Shown one piece after another: positions 43,899 through 54,423 of a DNA stretch of 64,000 nt. Location of the stretch: the NCBI RefSeq assembly GCF_001522585.2, contig NZ_CP013373.1, positions 992,001 through 1,056,000 on the forward strand, in the 5' to 3' direction. Position 1 is the stretch's first letter. Each line of letters begins with the position of its first letter. Origin of the DNA: Burkholderia sp. NRF60-BP8 (GTDB lineage Bacteria > Pseudomonadota > Gammaproteobacteria > Burkholderiales > Burkholderiaceae). The notes beneath the pieces were generated by a model. The model was not told the origin of the DNA. It worked only from the letters and a program-made list of their open reading frames with translations, and did not search any database. Both the position numbers and the translations under genes were made by a program.

Positions 43899-44083
43899 GG
43901 TCGTCGAGATCGGTGGAGTGGGGGGCGGCCCTTCGCGCGGGCCAGGCGAACCGGGCCATTGTACAAAGGCTGGCGGCTGCGTGTCGGGCGAACTTTTTAC
44001 CGATCCCGGGAGTCCGCGTATTATCGGCATCCCGTACGCTTCGCGCGGTGCGACGAACGGGTGACGGATCGACGAGGATCATC

Positions 44084-44791
44084 ATGAAACGCGAATGGAT
44101 TTTCCGCAGTGCGGGCTGGGCGGCGGCGCTGTGCGTCGCACTGCTGACCGGCTGCACCAGCTACGTGACCACCCAGGTCACGGCCTTCTCCGACTGGAGC
44201 GGCAGCGACGCGACGCGCACTTATGCGTTCACGCGCACGGACGCGCAGAAGAACAGCATCGAGCAGTCGACCTACGAGCCGATCGTCGCGAACGAGCTGT
44301 CCGCGTATGCGTTCCGGCAGGTGCCGCAGTCGCAGGCGCGCTATCTCGTCGGGCTGACCTATGCGGTTGGCAGCGATCTCGTGACGGTGCCGCAGCCGGT
44401 CTACTACGATCCGTGGTTCGCGCCCGGGCCGTACTGGCGGCGCGGACCGTGGAATCCCTGGGGCCCGTGGGGTCCCTGGGGGCCGATGCCGGCCGGTTAC
44501 GTCGCGCAGACGTACCAGGTGTTCGACTACGTGCTCGGCATCCGCATCACCGAGCGCGCGACGGGCAAGGAGGTCTACAACGTGTCCGCACGCACGACCG
44601 GCGACAACGGCACGCTGCTGTACGCGATGCCGTTCCTCGCGCGCAGTGCGCTCGCCGATTTCCCGTTGTCGAACGGGGCGGTTCGCTCGGTCCGGCTGCC
44701 GGTCGACAAGCGCGGCGGGCCGGCGGCACCGGCCGCCAACGAGCGCGCGGTACCGACCGCGCCGCCGGCGGGCGCGACCGTCGCGAAGTAA
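44084..44791 (+). CDS. DUF4136 lipoprotein
   Basis: 235-aa lipoprotein: signal MKREWIFRSAGWAAALCVALLTGC with lipobox LLTGC, then a DUF4136 domain (SDWSGSDATRTYAFTRTDAQKNSIEQSTYEPIVANELSAYAFRQVPQSQARYLVGLTYAV). A Trp/Pro/Gly repeat (RRGPWNPWGPWGPWGPMPAGY) interrupts it before YVLGIRITERATGKEVYNVSART. The C terminus is Ala/Pro-rich. GAGG is eight bases before the ATG. Outer-membrane associated, function unknown. Confidence 0.87.
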   Translation: MKREWIFRSAGWAAALCVALLTGCTSYVTTQVTAFSDWSGSDATRTYAFTRTDAQKNSIEQSTYEPIVANELSAYAFRQVPQSQARYLVGLTYAVGSDLVTVPQPVYYDPWFAPGPYWRRGPWNPWGPWGPWGPMPAGYVAQTYQVFDYVLGIRITERATGKEVYNVSARTTGDNGTLLYAMPFLARSALADFPLSNGAVRSVRLPVDKRGGPAAPAANERAVPTAPPAGATVAK

Positions 44792-44845
44792 CCCCGCATC
44801 CATCGTGGCGCGGCCGCCCGGCCGCGCCGGCTACCTGCCTTTCCG

Positions 44846-45418
44846 TCAGATCCCGATACCCAGCAGCGCCAGCGCGCCGAGCACGACGAACAGCACGGCC
44901 GCGATGCCGTGCACGAGCTTCGTCGGCAGACGGTGCGCGAAGCGGTCGCCGAGCAGGATCGCCGGCACGTTCGCGAGCATCATCCCGAACGTCGTGCCGG
45001 CCACGACGCCGATGTAATCCTGGAAGCGCGCGGCCAGCGCAACGGTCGCGATCTGCGTCTTGTCGCCCATTTCCGCGAGGAAGAACGCGACGAGCGTCGC
45101 GCCGAACACGCCGAGCCGCGAGCGGGTCGCATTGGCTTCGTTCTCGTCGAGCTTGTCCGGCACGAGAATCCACAGCCCCATCGCGATGAACGAGAACGCG
45201 AGCGCCCAACGCATGATCGACGGCGTGACGAGTACACCCAGCCATTCGCCGAGCGCGCCGGCGAACCCGTGATTCACGAGCGTCGCGACGAGCACGCCGA
45301 GAATGATCGGTATCGGCTTGCGATAGCGCGCGGCCAGAACGAGGGAAAGCAGTTGGGTCTTGTCGCCGATTTCAGCGAGGGCGACGGCGCCGGTGGAGAT
45401 CAGGAAGGCTTGAGACAC
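44846..45418 (-). CDS. GDT1/TMEM165-type manganese exporter
   Basis: 190-aa six-helix membrane protein of UPF0016. It has the two inverted signature motifs ALAEIGDKTQLLSL (about 14-27) and FFLAEMGDKTQIATV (about 108-122), whose Glu/Asp bind the cation. Bacterial members export Mn2+. The preceding yybP-ykoY riboswitch strongly supports manganese. The start is the GTG at 45418 (VSQAFLIST); upstream in-frame ATGs fall inside the riboswitch and are rejected. Confidence 0.9.
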   Translation of the reverse strand: MSQAFLISTGAVALAEIGDKTQLLSLVLAARYRKPIPIILGVLVATLVNHGFAGALGEWLGVLVTPSIMRWALAFSFIAMGLWILVPDKLDENEANATRSRLGVFGATLVAFFLAEMGDKTQIATVALAARFQDYIGVVAGTTFGMMLANVPAILLGDRFAHRLPTKLVHGIAAVLFVVLGALALLGIGI

Positions 45419-45496
45419 GAATGGGGTTCCACGGGCCGTTGTTGTGCGTGCGAGCGACGATCCACCGCGCGCCGGGCCCTGATGCGACGCGCTGTG

Positions 45497-45626
45497 AACC
45501 ATCGGTCTCGCCAGGCCAACGTGGCTGCGCCCGCCATGGCCGAACGGCCAAGTCTGTTGACGGACGCCTCCGTCACGATGCGCGCCGGTGGCGCGGGACA
45601 TCGAGCGGAGCGGCTACTCCCCAATG
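45497..45626 (-). promoter_or_regulatory. yybP-ykoY manganese riboswitch
   Basis: Minus-strand leader starting CATTGGGGAGTAGC (45613-45626), the hallmark 5' segment of the Mn2+ riboswitch, running through paired arms to GGCGAGACCGATGGTT (45497-45512), the conserved 3' part of the metal-binding junction. It ends about 80 nt before the exporter GTG. Mn2+ binding should turn the exporter on. Confidence 0.85.
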
Positions 45627-45747
45627 AGCGGCGAATTCTAGCACGGCGCATTGCACACGGGAAAGCGGGCCGGCCGCCGTGCATTCGATTGCCGGCATGC
45701 ACGGCGGCGAAGCGGCCGCGCTGCCGGCACGGCGTGCCCGCCGGGCG

Positions 45748-47067
45748 TTACGCGGCGGCGGGGCGACGAGCGGCACCGCGCTCGTGCACGAGTTCGCCGG
45801 CCGCATAAGTGCGGTATACCGCGCGGTCGTCGCCGAGCAGCGCGAACGCGAACAGCAGTTCCTCGAGCGACTCCGCGCGCTTCGTGCGGCGCGCGAGCAG
45901 CGGCGTCGCCTGCGGGTCGAGCACGACGAAGTCGGCTTCGGTGCGCGGCTCGAGCGTGCCGACCGTGTCCGCGAGGTCGAGCGCCTGCGCGGCGCCGGCC
46001 GTCGCGAGCCAGAACATCCGCGTGGCGCTCAGGTGATGGCCCGACAGCCGCGCGACCTTGTGCGCCTCATTCATCGTCTGCAGCATCGAGAACGACGTGC
46101 CGCCGCCGACGTCGGTCGCGAGCGTGACGGGCACGTCGTATTCGCCGGCCTTGTCGAAATCGAACAGCCCGCTGCCGAGGAAGAAGTTCGACGTCGGACA
46201 GTGCGCGACGACGGTGCGCGTCTCGGCCATCCGGCGGCGATCCTCGTCGTCGAGGTGGATGCAGTGGCCGTACACCGCGCGCGGACGCAGCAGCCCGTAG
46301 CGGTCGTAGATATCGAGATAGCTGCGGTGGCCGGGGAACAGCTCGGCCGCCCATTTCACCTCGTCGACGTTTTCCGCGACGTGGCTTTGCACGAACACGT
46401 CCGGATGGCGGCGCGCGAGTTCGCCGCACGCCTCGAGCTGCGCCTCGGTCGACGTCGGCGCGAAGCGCGGCGTGAGCGCGTACATCTGGCGGCCCTTGCC
46501 GTGCCAGCGGCCGATCAGCTCGGCGCTGTCGTCATAGCCCGATTGCGCGGTGTCGCGCAGGAATTCGGGGCAGTTGCGGTCCATCAGCACCTTGCCCGCG
46601 ATCATCCGCAAGTTGCGTGCGTCGCTCGCCGCGAACAGCGCATCGGCCGACTGCTTGTGCACCGTGCAGTAGACGAGCGCGCTCGTCGTGCCGCATGCGA
46701 GCAGTTCGTCGACGAAGAAGTCGGCGACTTCGCGTGCATGCTCGGGGTCGCCGAACCGGCGCTCGGTCGGGAACGTGTACTGGTCGAGCCACGGCAACAG
46801 GCCCGGGGCCGGCGACGCGATCATGTCCGTCTGCGGATAGTGGATGTGCGTGTCGATGAAGCCGGGCACGATCAGCTTGTCGCGCAGGTCGTGGACCACC
46901 GCGTCGCGCGCGAGCGTCGCGGCGAGCCGTGCATACGGGCCGGCCGCGACGACCTTGCCGGCGTCGACGATCAGGAGCCCGTCGGTCTCGTAATTCGCGG
47001 CCTGGCTCGATTGCGCCGGGTCGCCGTTGAAGGTCAGCAGTTGGGAACGGAAAGCGGTTTGCGTCAT
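45748..47067 (-). CDS. guaD: Guanine deaminase
   Basis: 439-aa amidohydrolase turning guanine into xanthine. Zinc/catalytic motifs: FIDTHIHYPQTDM (His74, His76), QSHVAEN, YGHCIHLDDED, and LATDVGGGTSFS near the C terminus. Gene order on this strand is xdhC, adenine deaminase, guaD, which makes a purine catabolism cluster that feeds xanthine dehydrogenase. The ATG at 47067 overlaps the stop of a doubtful upstream frame. Confidence 0.94.
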   Translation of the reverse strand: MTQTAFRSQLLTFNGDPAQSSQAANYETDGLLIVDAGKVVAAGPYARLAATLARDAVVHDLRDKLIVPGFIDTHIHYPQTDMIASPAPGLLPWLDQYTFPTERRFGDPEHAREVADFFVDELLACGTTSALVYCTVHKQSADALFAASDARNLRMIAGKVLMDRNCPEFLRDTAQSGYDDSAELIGRWHGKGRQMYALTPRFAPTSTEAQLEACGELARRHPDVFVQSHVAENVDEVKWAAELFPGHRSYLDIYDRYGLLRPRAVYGHCIHLDDEDRRRMAETRTVVAHCPTSNFFLGSGLFDFDKAGEYDVPVTLATDVGGGTSFSMLQTMNEAHKVARLSGHHLSATRMFWLATAGAAQALDLADTVGTLEPRTEADFVVLDPQATPLLARRTKRAESLEELLFAFALLGDDRAVYRTYAAGELVHERGAARRPAAA

Positions 47068-47411
47068 GACGAAGGGTCCTGCATCAAGGTAAGGCGAACG
47101 GAAGAAAGCGATCGACGCCGCGTGGCGGCGGGACGGTGCTTCGCGAGCGGCGGCGGCGCGCGACGTGCGGCACGGCCGGCGGCGACGGCGCGGGCGGACG
47201 TGGCGGCCGAAGCCGCCAGCGAGTAGTTGCCCGCGCACCTCGCGGCCGTTGCGTCCGCAACCGGTACGACGGCGAACGGCACGGCAAGCCGCGACGGCCG
47301 GTGCGTGCGGGCGACGACGCGCGGCGCGATCGCTCCGCATGCACGCAGCCAGTCGGCGCGGCGCCAGGCCGAACCGGTGATCGCGAAGCCGATGCCGTTG
47401 TCGTGTTTCAT
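47064..47411 (-). CDS. Doubtful frame between ade and guaD
   Basis: 115-aa frame MKHDNGIGFAITGSAWRRADWLRACGAIAPRVVARTHRPSRLAVPFAVVPVADATAARCAGNYSLAASAATSARAVAAG. It fills most of the 370-bp gap between adenine deaminase and guaD, with AGGA ten bases before the ATG and a 4-bp ATGA overlap with guaD. Composition is Ala/Arg-rich, as in shadow frames, and no family is recognised. It could be a small gene or chance coding. Confidence 0.3.
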   Translation of the reverse strand: MKHDNGIGFAITGSAWRRADWLRACGAIAPRVVARTHRPSRLAVPFAVVPVADATAARCAGNYSLAASAATSARAVAAGRAARRAPPPLAKHRPAATRRRSLSSVRLTLMQDPSS

Positions 47412-47437
47412 CCGTCAGCGTTCCTCGATGCGGGTCG

Positions 47438-48481
<1,044 letters not shown>

Positions 48482-49486
48482 TCAGTAGGATGGGGAAGCC
48501 TGCGCGGACGCATTCGCCTCGACGGCCTGCAGCAACTGCGCGGCCACCGAGATCGCGATCACTTCGGGCGCCTTGTCGACGATGCCTTCGACGCCGATCG
48601 GGCAGTGCATCCGCGCGAGCTGGGCGGGGTCGATGCCGATCGCGGCGAGGCGATGATCGAACTGCACGCGTTTCGTGTGCGAGCCGGTCATCCCGAAGTA
48701 TGCATAGTCGCCGCGTCGCAGGATGCGCTCGGCCAGCGCAAAATCGAGTGCGTGGTCGTGCGTCATCACGACGAAGTAGGACTGCGGCGGCGCTGCGTCG
48801 ACCGCGTCCGCCGGGGAAGCGGCCGCATCGATCGCGAGGTTGCCGATGCCGGCGAGCGCGTCGGCCGGCGGGAATGCCGCATCGGGCCGGTCGATCCAGC
48901 GCACGTGGCACGGCAGCGTCGCCAGCACCTTCACGAGCGCGCTGCCGATGTGCCCCGCGCCGAACAGCATGACGGGGAACGCGTACGGGGCGATCGTTTC
49001 GGTCATCAGCGATACGCCGCCGGTTTCCCACAGCAGGCAGTCGGCGCGCGCGGCTTCCGATTCGGGCTCGTTCAACAGCGGTGCGCCCGGCGAGGGGCCG
49101 AATGATACGCTACGGACGGTTGCGGCGCCGGCCGCGACACGCTTCGCGAGCGACATGATCCAGCCGAGATCGCCGACGTCGAGCCGCTCGAACGCGAGCA
49201 CCACGGCGCCGCCGCAGCACTGGCCGAGGCTCGGGCCGAGCGCGAGCCGCTCGAGCCGGCGGGCGTGCGGCACGTGCGCGCCGTCCTTCAGCAGGTGCCG
49301 CGCGATCTCGATCGCCTTCCATTCCAGATGACCGCCGCCGATCGTATGGCGTGCCGTGTCGCGCGTGACGAGCATCTTGGTGCCGGCCTCGCGCGGCGCG
49401 GAGCCGTCGGTGTGCGCGACCGTCACGAGCACGGCCGCTTCGCCGTGCGCGAGCAGTTGCTGCAGATCGCCGAGCCAGGCTTCCAT
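48482..49486 (-). CDS. xdhC: Xanthine dehydrogenase accessory protein XdhC
   Basis: 334-aa chaperone that inserts the sulfurated molybdenum cofactor into xanthine dehydrogenase. N-terminal XdhC_CoxI domain: VLVTVAHTDGSAPREAGTKMLVTRDTARHTIGGGHLEWKAIEIA...LGQCCGGAVVLAFE. C-terminal Rossmann domain: VMLFGAGHIGSALVKVLATLPCHVRWID...YFVVMTHDHALDFALAERIL...YFGMTGSHTKR. GGAG about ten bases before the ATG at 49486 sets the start. The xdhA and xdhB structural genes are not in this window. Confidence 0.92.
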   Translation of the reverse strand: MEAWLGDLQQLLAHGEAAVLVTVAHTDGSAPREAGTKMLVTRDTARHTIGGGHLEWKAIEIARHLLKDGAHVPHARRLERLALGPSLGQCCGGAVVLAFERLDVGDLGWIMSLAKRVAAGAATVRSVSFGPSPGAPLLNEPESEAARADCLLWETGGVSLMTETIAPYAFPVMLFGAGHIGSALVKVLATLPCHVRWIDRPDAAFPPADALAGIGNLAIDAAASPADAVDAAPPQSYFVVMTHDHALDFALAERILRRGDYAYFGMTGSHTKRVQFDHRLAAIGIDPAQLARMHCPIGVEGIVDKAPEVIAISVAAQLLQAVEANASAQASPSY

Positions 49487-50111
49487 CAGCACGCTCCGTT
49501 CGGGACGACGCGGCACGACACGCGGCGCCGGCTGGCGGGCGCGGCGGCAACGAGGACGGACGGGAGCGGGGCGGGCCGGCTGCACGGCCGATGCGGCGCG
49601 GCGGCCGGGGACCGACGGCGTGCGCGAACGGCGCCGCCGGTCGCGCGGACGCCATGAGGGTGACGGATGCGGATGGTTTGCGTTGTCATGATGAATCCAG
49701 TCGACATTGCGGATCGGGCGCGCGTTACGCAGGCAGCGGTGAGACCGCCTGGCCTCGCGCACGTAGATCGCCATCCAGTCCCGAAGATAGCACCGCCACG
49801 CGCCGGGAACATGGGCGGGCGGTGATCCGGGCTATCAGGCGGCGATCATGTCGATCATAGGCGCGCTGCGCGGGATCGGGGCGCCGACGCATGCGCATCG
49901 GGCGGAAACGCCCGCGCGGCGGGCGGGAGCGCGGCGATCGCGCGACGCACGCCGGCCCGGCGATCCGGGCGGCGGCGGGGTAGGTGTTTACACGCGCCGA
50001 CCGGGCAGGGCCGGCGCAGGCGCCCGCCGCGACCGGGTGGCGGCTCGTCGGCGCCGCGCGGCCCATCCGGCCGGGCCGCGCCGGCCATGGGCCGGCAAAA
50101 CGGCCGGCCGG
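49487..50111. other. Intergenic, no gene recognised
   Basis: A 625-bp GC-rich stretch between dsbB and xdhC, both on the minus strand. In related genomes xanthine dehydrogenase structural genes commonly lie directly before xdhC, but no trace of them is seen here. Crossing frames are Arg/Ala/Pro-rich shadows. Confidence 0.45.
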
Positions 50112-50624
50112 TCAGCTCGCGAGCTTGCGGCGATGGCGCCAGAGGCTCGCGACGACCGCGATCAGGATCGCGGCGAAGCCGATCAGCGCCCAGCCGGGCA
50201 GCAGGATGCCGAAGATCGGCGGGTAGACGGTCTCGCACAGCCCGGCGACCTTGAACATGCCGGGGAACCACTGCGCGAGCGGCAGGCTGTCGACGATCGG
50301 CTGCAGCGTGTCGAAGCCGCAGCTGAAGCCCGGATTCATCTGGATCGACAGGTGCCGCGCGGCCGTGGCGACGCCGCCGGCCGCGGCGATCGCGATCAGC
50401 AGTTCGAGCACCCAGACGCCGCGCCAGTTGCGGATCCCCGCGGCCAGGAACGCGAAGATCCCGATTGCGCAGAAGAAGTAGCGCTGGATGATGCATAGCG
50501 GGCACGGGTCTTCGTTCTTCACGTACTGCAGGTACAGCGCGCCGGCCAACAGGGCGATGCACACCCATCCGAGCAGCATCAGCAGGCGGCGTTCGCGGCG
50601 TAGTGCAAGCGTGTAGTCGTTCAT
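50112..50624 (-). CDS. dsbB: Disulfide bond formation protein DsbB
   Basis: 170-aa, four-helix inner-membrane quinone reductase that reoxidises DsbA. Both Cys pairs are present: CPLC at 41-44 and Cys102 (GFSCGF) with Cys130 (AGLCE). Helices [57 protein letters not shown] and [19 protein letters not shown] at 50624. Confidence 0.95.
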   Translation of the reverse strand: MNDYTLALRRERRLLMLLGWVCIALLAGALYLQYVKNEDPCPLCIIQRYFFCAIGIFAFLAAGIRNWRGVWVLELLIAIAAAGGVATAARHLSIQMNPGFSCGFDTLQPIVDSLPLAQWFPGMFKVAGLCETVYPPIFGILLPGWALIGFAAILIAVVASLWRHRRKLAS

Positions 50625-50782
50625 GTCGGCGGGGTTCCTCGTCGGTCGGTCCGGAAAACAATCGCGCGATTTTAGCGCGAACGGTCTGGCACGAAACTGA
50701 CGGCGCGCGTGCGGCACCCTGCCGCACCGCGCACCGGCCGCCGGCGATCGGCTCGCCATCGGCTGGCCACCGGCCGGCGCGG

Positions 50783-52159
50783 TCAGCGGATCGTGTTCAG
50801 CACGGCCTCGACCGACTGGCCGATCGCGAGCAGCGCGTCGTCGCGATGCGGCGCCGCCGCGAGCATCAGGCCGACCGGCGCGGCGTCGCGCGGATGGCAC
50901 GGCAGCGACAGCCCGCACGCATCGAGGAAGTTGAATGCGCTGGGGTTGCGCAGGATCAGCGCGTTGGTGCGGGTGAACGCGTCGTCGTCGGTTTCGAGTT
51001 CGGCGATGCGCGGCGGCACGACCGGCACCGTCGGCGCGACGAGCGCATCGAAGCGCGACCAGACCGTGTGCGCGGCTTCGTCGAGCATCGCGGCGCGTGC
51101 GGCGAGCAGGTCCAGATAGTCGGCGGCCGTCGCGGGCTCACCCTTCAGGATGCGCGTCAGCACGCGCGGGTCGTACCGGTCGCGATGGGTGGCGAGCAGC
51201 GGGTGATGCCATGCGTACGCCTCGATCGGCGAGAAGCCGAAACGGTTGATCTCCGGCAGCCGGTCGAGCGCGGGGAAGCGCACTTCGGCGACGATCGCGC
51301 CGGCGGCTTCGAGATGCTTGAGCGCGGTGTCGAGCGCGGCCGCGACGTCGGCATCGACGCCGTCCGTCACGTAGTTCGTCAGCACGCCGAGCCGCACGCC
51401 CTCGAGCGGCCGGGCCGCCGGCACGTGCGGCTCGAGCCCCGCGAGCATCCGGTCGACGAGTGCGCAGCACGCGACCGTCAGGCCGATCGGGCCGAACGAG
51501 TCGAGCGTCGTCGACAGCGGCACGCCGCCTTGCGTCGGGATCCGGCTCGCGGTCGGCTTGAAGCCCGTCAGCCCGCACAGCGCGGCCGGAATGCGGATCG
51601 AGCCGCCGGTGTCGGTGCCGAGCGCGACCGCAGCCATCCCGTCGGCGACCGATGCGGCCGCACCGGACGACGAGCCGCCCGAAATCCGTGCATCGCCCGG
51701 CACGTCGCGGCGGTACGGCGAGCGCGGGGTGCCGAAGTGCGGATTCAGCCCGAGCCCCGAGAACGCGAACTCGCTCATGTTGGTGCGGCCGACCAGCACC
51801 GCGCCCGCACGCTTGAGCCGCGCGACGGCGACCGCATCGGTGCGCGCGGCCGGCGCGCCGTCGAGTACGCGCGAACCCGCGCGCGTGACCTGGCCCGCGA
51901 CGTCGAACAGATCCTTGACCGACACGGGAATGCCCGCGAGCGGCGACAGCACGGTACCCGCGGCGCGCAGCCGGTCGTGTGCGTCGGCGGCCGCGCGGGC
52001 GTTGTCCGCGTCGACTTCGGTGAAGACGACGGCGCCCTGGCCCGACGGATCGGCGATCCGGTCGAGCGCGGTGTCGACGAGCGCGCGGCTCGTGGTCCGG
52101 CCGGCGGCGAGGTCGGCGGCGAGCTGGGCGAGCGGGGGGAAGGGCGTGAAAGTGGTCAT
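50783..52159 (-). CDS. Amidase signature-family hydrolase
   Basis: 458-aa Ser-Ser-Lys amidase. Catalytic Lys82 in PVSVKDLFD, the Gly/Ser motif [14 protein letters not shown] (cis-Ser at about 163) and nucleophile Ser187 in [23 protein letters not shown]. Closest in style to AtzF/GatA-like amidases; substrate unknown. It starts 7 bp after the GntR regulator stop, so the pair forms an operon and the regulator probably responds to the amide or its product. Confidence 0.9.
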   Translation of the reverse strand: MTTFTPFPPLAQLAADLAAGRTTSRALVDTALDRIADPSGQGAVVFTEVDADNARAAADAHDRLRAAGTVLSPLAGIPVSVKDLFDVAGQVTRAGSRVLDGAPAARTDAVAVARLKRAGAVLVGRTNMSEFAFSGLGLNPHFGTPRSPYRRDVPGDARISGGSSSGAAASVADGMAAVALGTDTGGSIRIPAALCGLTGFKPTASRIPTQGGVPLSTTLDSFGPIGLTVACCALVDRMLAGLEPHVPAARPLEGVRLGVLTNYVTDGVDADVAAALDTALKHLEAAGAIVAEVRFPALDRLPEINRFGFSPIEAYAWHHPLLATHRDRYDPRVLTRILKGEPATAADYLDLLAARAAMLDEAAHTVWSRFDALVAPTVPVVPPRIAELETDDDAFTRTNALILRNPSAFNFLDACGLSLPCHPRDAAPVGLMLAAAPHRDDALLAIGQSVEAVLNTIR

Positions 52160-52165
52160 GGCGGC

Positions 52166-52846
52166 TCAGGGGCGAAGATGTTGAAGAAGCGTGGAGCGAA
52201 ACGAATCGATATGGCTTTCGACGGCCGCGCGTGCGCCGGCGCCGTCGCGTGCGGACAGCCGATCGAACAGCGCGCGGTGCTCGTGCTGGACGTCGGCGAG
52301 ATGGTGCGGTTCGGACAGCGTGACGAACCAGAAGCGCAGCGAACGATCGTGCAGCGCGCGCAGGATGTCGGCGAGCACCGCGTTGCGCGCGGCCGTGGCG
52401 ATCGTCTGATGAAACGCGCGATCAAGCGCCATCATGCCCTCGACGTCGTGGGTGTCGACGCAGGCCTGCCCGTCGTCGAGCAACGCGGCCAGGCGCGCGA
52501 GATCGTCGGGCGTCGCATGGCGCGCGGCGAGTTCGGCGCAGTGCGCTTCGTTGATGCGCCGCACGTCGATCACCGCGACGATGTCGTCGAGCGACAGCGG
52601 CTGCACCATCAAGCCCTTGCGCGGCATCACGGACAGCAACCCTTCGAGCACGAGCCGATGCACGGCCTGGTGCACCGGTGTGCGGCCGATCCCCGTGCGG
52701 GCGACGAGATCGGCTTCGTTGAGCGCGGCGCCCGGCTTCAGGCGCATCGTGATGATGTCCCGCTGAATCAGCGCGTACGCGCGCTCGGCGAGGCTGGCCG
52801 GCGACGCGGCGGCGCGGTCGCGGGCGACGTCGGTGAGGGTGCTCAT
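52166..52846 (-). CDS. GntR-family (FadR/FCD) transcriptional regulator
   Basis: 226-aa repressor. N-terminal winged helix: LAERAYALIQRDIITMRLKPGAALNEADLVARTGIGRTPVHQAVHRLVLEGLLSVMPRKGLMVQPLS. C-terminal FCD ligand domain with metal-binding residues spread over DVRRINEAHCAELAARHAT...DRAFHQTIATAARN and EHRALFDRLSARDGAGARAAVESHIDSF. Co-transcribed with the amidase and probably its regulator; effector not known. Confidence 0.92.
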   Translation of the reverse strand: MSTLTDVARDRAAASPASLAERAYALIQRDIITMRLKPGAALNEADLVARTGIGRTPVHQAVHRLVLEGLLSVMPRKGLMVQPLSLDDIVAVIDVRRINEAHCAELAARHATPDDLARLAALLDDGQACVDTHDVEGMMALDRAFHQTIATAARNAVLADILRALHDRSLRFWFVTLSEPHHLADVQHEHRALFDRLSARDGAGARAAVESHIDSFRSTLLQHLRP

Positions 52847-53117
52847 ACGGGGTGCGGCGCCAGGGCCGGAAGGGGCGCGATCATGGCGCGGATGGCTCGG
52901 GAAGCATGGACGATCTCTGGATATTATTGTGATATATCAGTGATGTCCAGCGTGGTCGATACGCGGCGGGCGCGTGACCGAGCCGTTCTGCCGCGCGACT
53001 TGCCGACGACTTGCAACAATATCGACAGGATGTTGCAGGTTTGCCGCGCGATCGTGCACTGAAGCATAATGAATCCTCGTCTATCCCTACGCGCGAGCGA
53101 CGCATCAGACCATCGTC

Positions 53118-54308
53118 ATGAGCGAAAACACGCCTTCTCCGGCCGGTCTGCCCGGCACCTCTTCCGCTTCTTCCGATTCCCCCCGTCCCGATCCGGCGAA
53201 AACGCCCGCTGCGTCGGCCACGCAGGCCGCCGCTGAGAACGTCGCCGACGACGGCGCGTCGCCCGTCACGGCCGCCTCCGAGCCGGGTGCGCCCGGCGCG
53301 GCGGGCGCACCCGGTGATGGCGCCGCCACGGCCGCGCCGCCGAGGCCCGGCTCGCCGCCGCCCGGATTCGGCGCGCCGCCCGATTTCGACACGCCTCGGC
53401 CGCCGCCCGCGAACGCGCAGAATGCGCCGCCGGCCTACCTGAAGCAGAGCGACACGCCGTGGTCGGTGTTCGGCCGGATCGTCGCGGCCCGCGCGCGACG
53501 GCTGTTCGACCGCGCCGGTCAGCGCATCACGCAGCGCACGCTGCGCATCGGCGTGTCGGCGCGGATCTTCCATCCGGAGCCCGGCGCGAAGGGGTTGCGC
53601 GGCAAGACGCTGCAGTATCTCGAGGAATCGATCGCCCACTGGGTGATGTCGCGCGACGTGCTCGTGTTCATGATTCCGACCGTCGGCCATCAAGGCATGA
53701 TCCATCCGAGCAACATCCGCCTGCGCGATTACGCGAAGCATCTCGACGGCCTGCTGCTGCAAGGCGGCGCCGACGTGTCGCCGCAGACCTACGCGGCGTC
53801 GGATGCGCGCCCCGAATGGCCGGGCGATCGCGTGCGCGACATGTACGAGCTCGAACTGCTGCACGAATTCGTCGAATCCGGCAAACCCGTGCTCGGCGTG
53901 TGTCGCGGCTGCCAGTTGATCAACGTCGCGTTCGGCGGCTCGCTGTACCAGGACATCGCCACCGACGTGCCGACCGCGAACGCGCACGTGAGCGAGCATT
54001 ACGACCAGCATCGTCACGCGATCCGCTTCCCCGATTCGTCGACGCTCGCGAGCATGTTCCCGGGGCGCAGCGAAGCGATCGTCAACTCGATACACCACCA
54101 GGCGATCCGCGATCTCGGTCGCGACCTGAACATCGAGGCCGTGTCGGCCGGCGACGGGATCATCGAAGGCATTCGCCATCGGCGTTCGCCGTTCGTCGTC
54201 GGCGTGCAGTGGCATCCGGAGTTCCATCGCGCGGGCGGCTCGGAACTGCTCGACTGCACGCCGCTGCTCGATGCGTTCCTGCGCGCGGCGCGCGAAACGC
54301 GTCTGTAG
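53118..54308 (+). CDS. Peptidase C26 / class I glutamine amidotransferase-like hydrolase
   Basis: 396-aa protein. The first ~115 residues are Ala/Pro/Gly low-complexity sequence, not part of the fold. The catalytic domain (about 142-390) has GLLLQGGADVSPQTY, nucleophile Cys262 in GKPVLGVCRGCQLINVAFGGSLYQD, SIHHQAI and the VGVQWHPEFH His-Glu pair. This is the PuuD/gamma-glutamyl-GABA hydrolase family. Substrate may be a gamma-glutamyl conjugate. The ATG at 53118 gives the long tail; later starts would lack it. Confidence 0.87.
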   Translation: MSENTPSPAGLPGTSSASSDSPRPDPAKTPAASATQAAAENVADDGASPVTAASEPGAPGAAGAPGDGAATAAPPRPGSPPPGFGAPPDFDTPRPPPANAQNAPPAYLKQSDTPWSVFGRIVAARARRLFDRAGQRITQRTLRIGVSARIFHPEPGAKGLRGKTLQYLEESIAHWVMSRDVLVFMIPTVGHQGMIHPSNIRLRDYAKHLDGLLLQGGADVSPQTYAASDARPEWPGDRVRDMYELELLHEFVESGKPVLGVCRGCQLINVAFGGSLYQDIATDVPTANAHVSEHYDQHRHAIRFPDSSTLASMFPGRSEAIVNSIHHQAIRDLGRDLNIEAVSAGDGIIEGIRHRRSPFVVGVQWHPEFHRAGGSELLDCTPLLDAFLRAARETRL

Positions 54309-54423
54309 TACGCAGTATTTTTCGCGTTGCACGACGGCCGGCCGCATTCCGATAAATTCGAGATGCGGCCGTTTGGTTTTGAACGATAATCGCGAGTTCC
54401 GATTCGTTCGCCGGAGTCCGACG

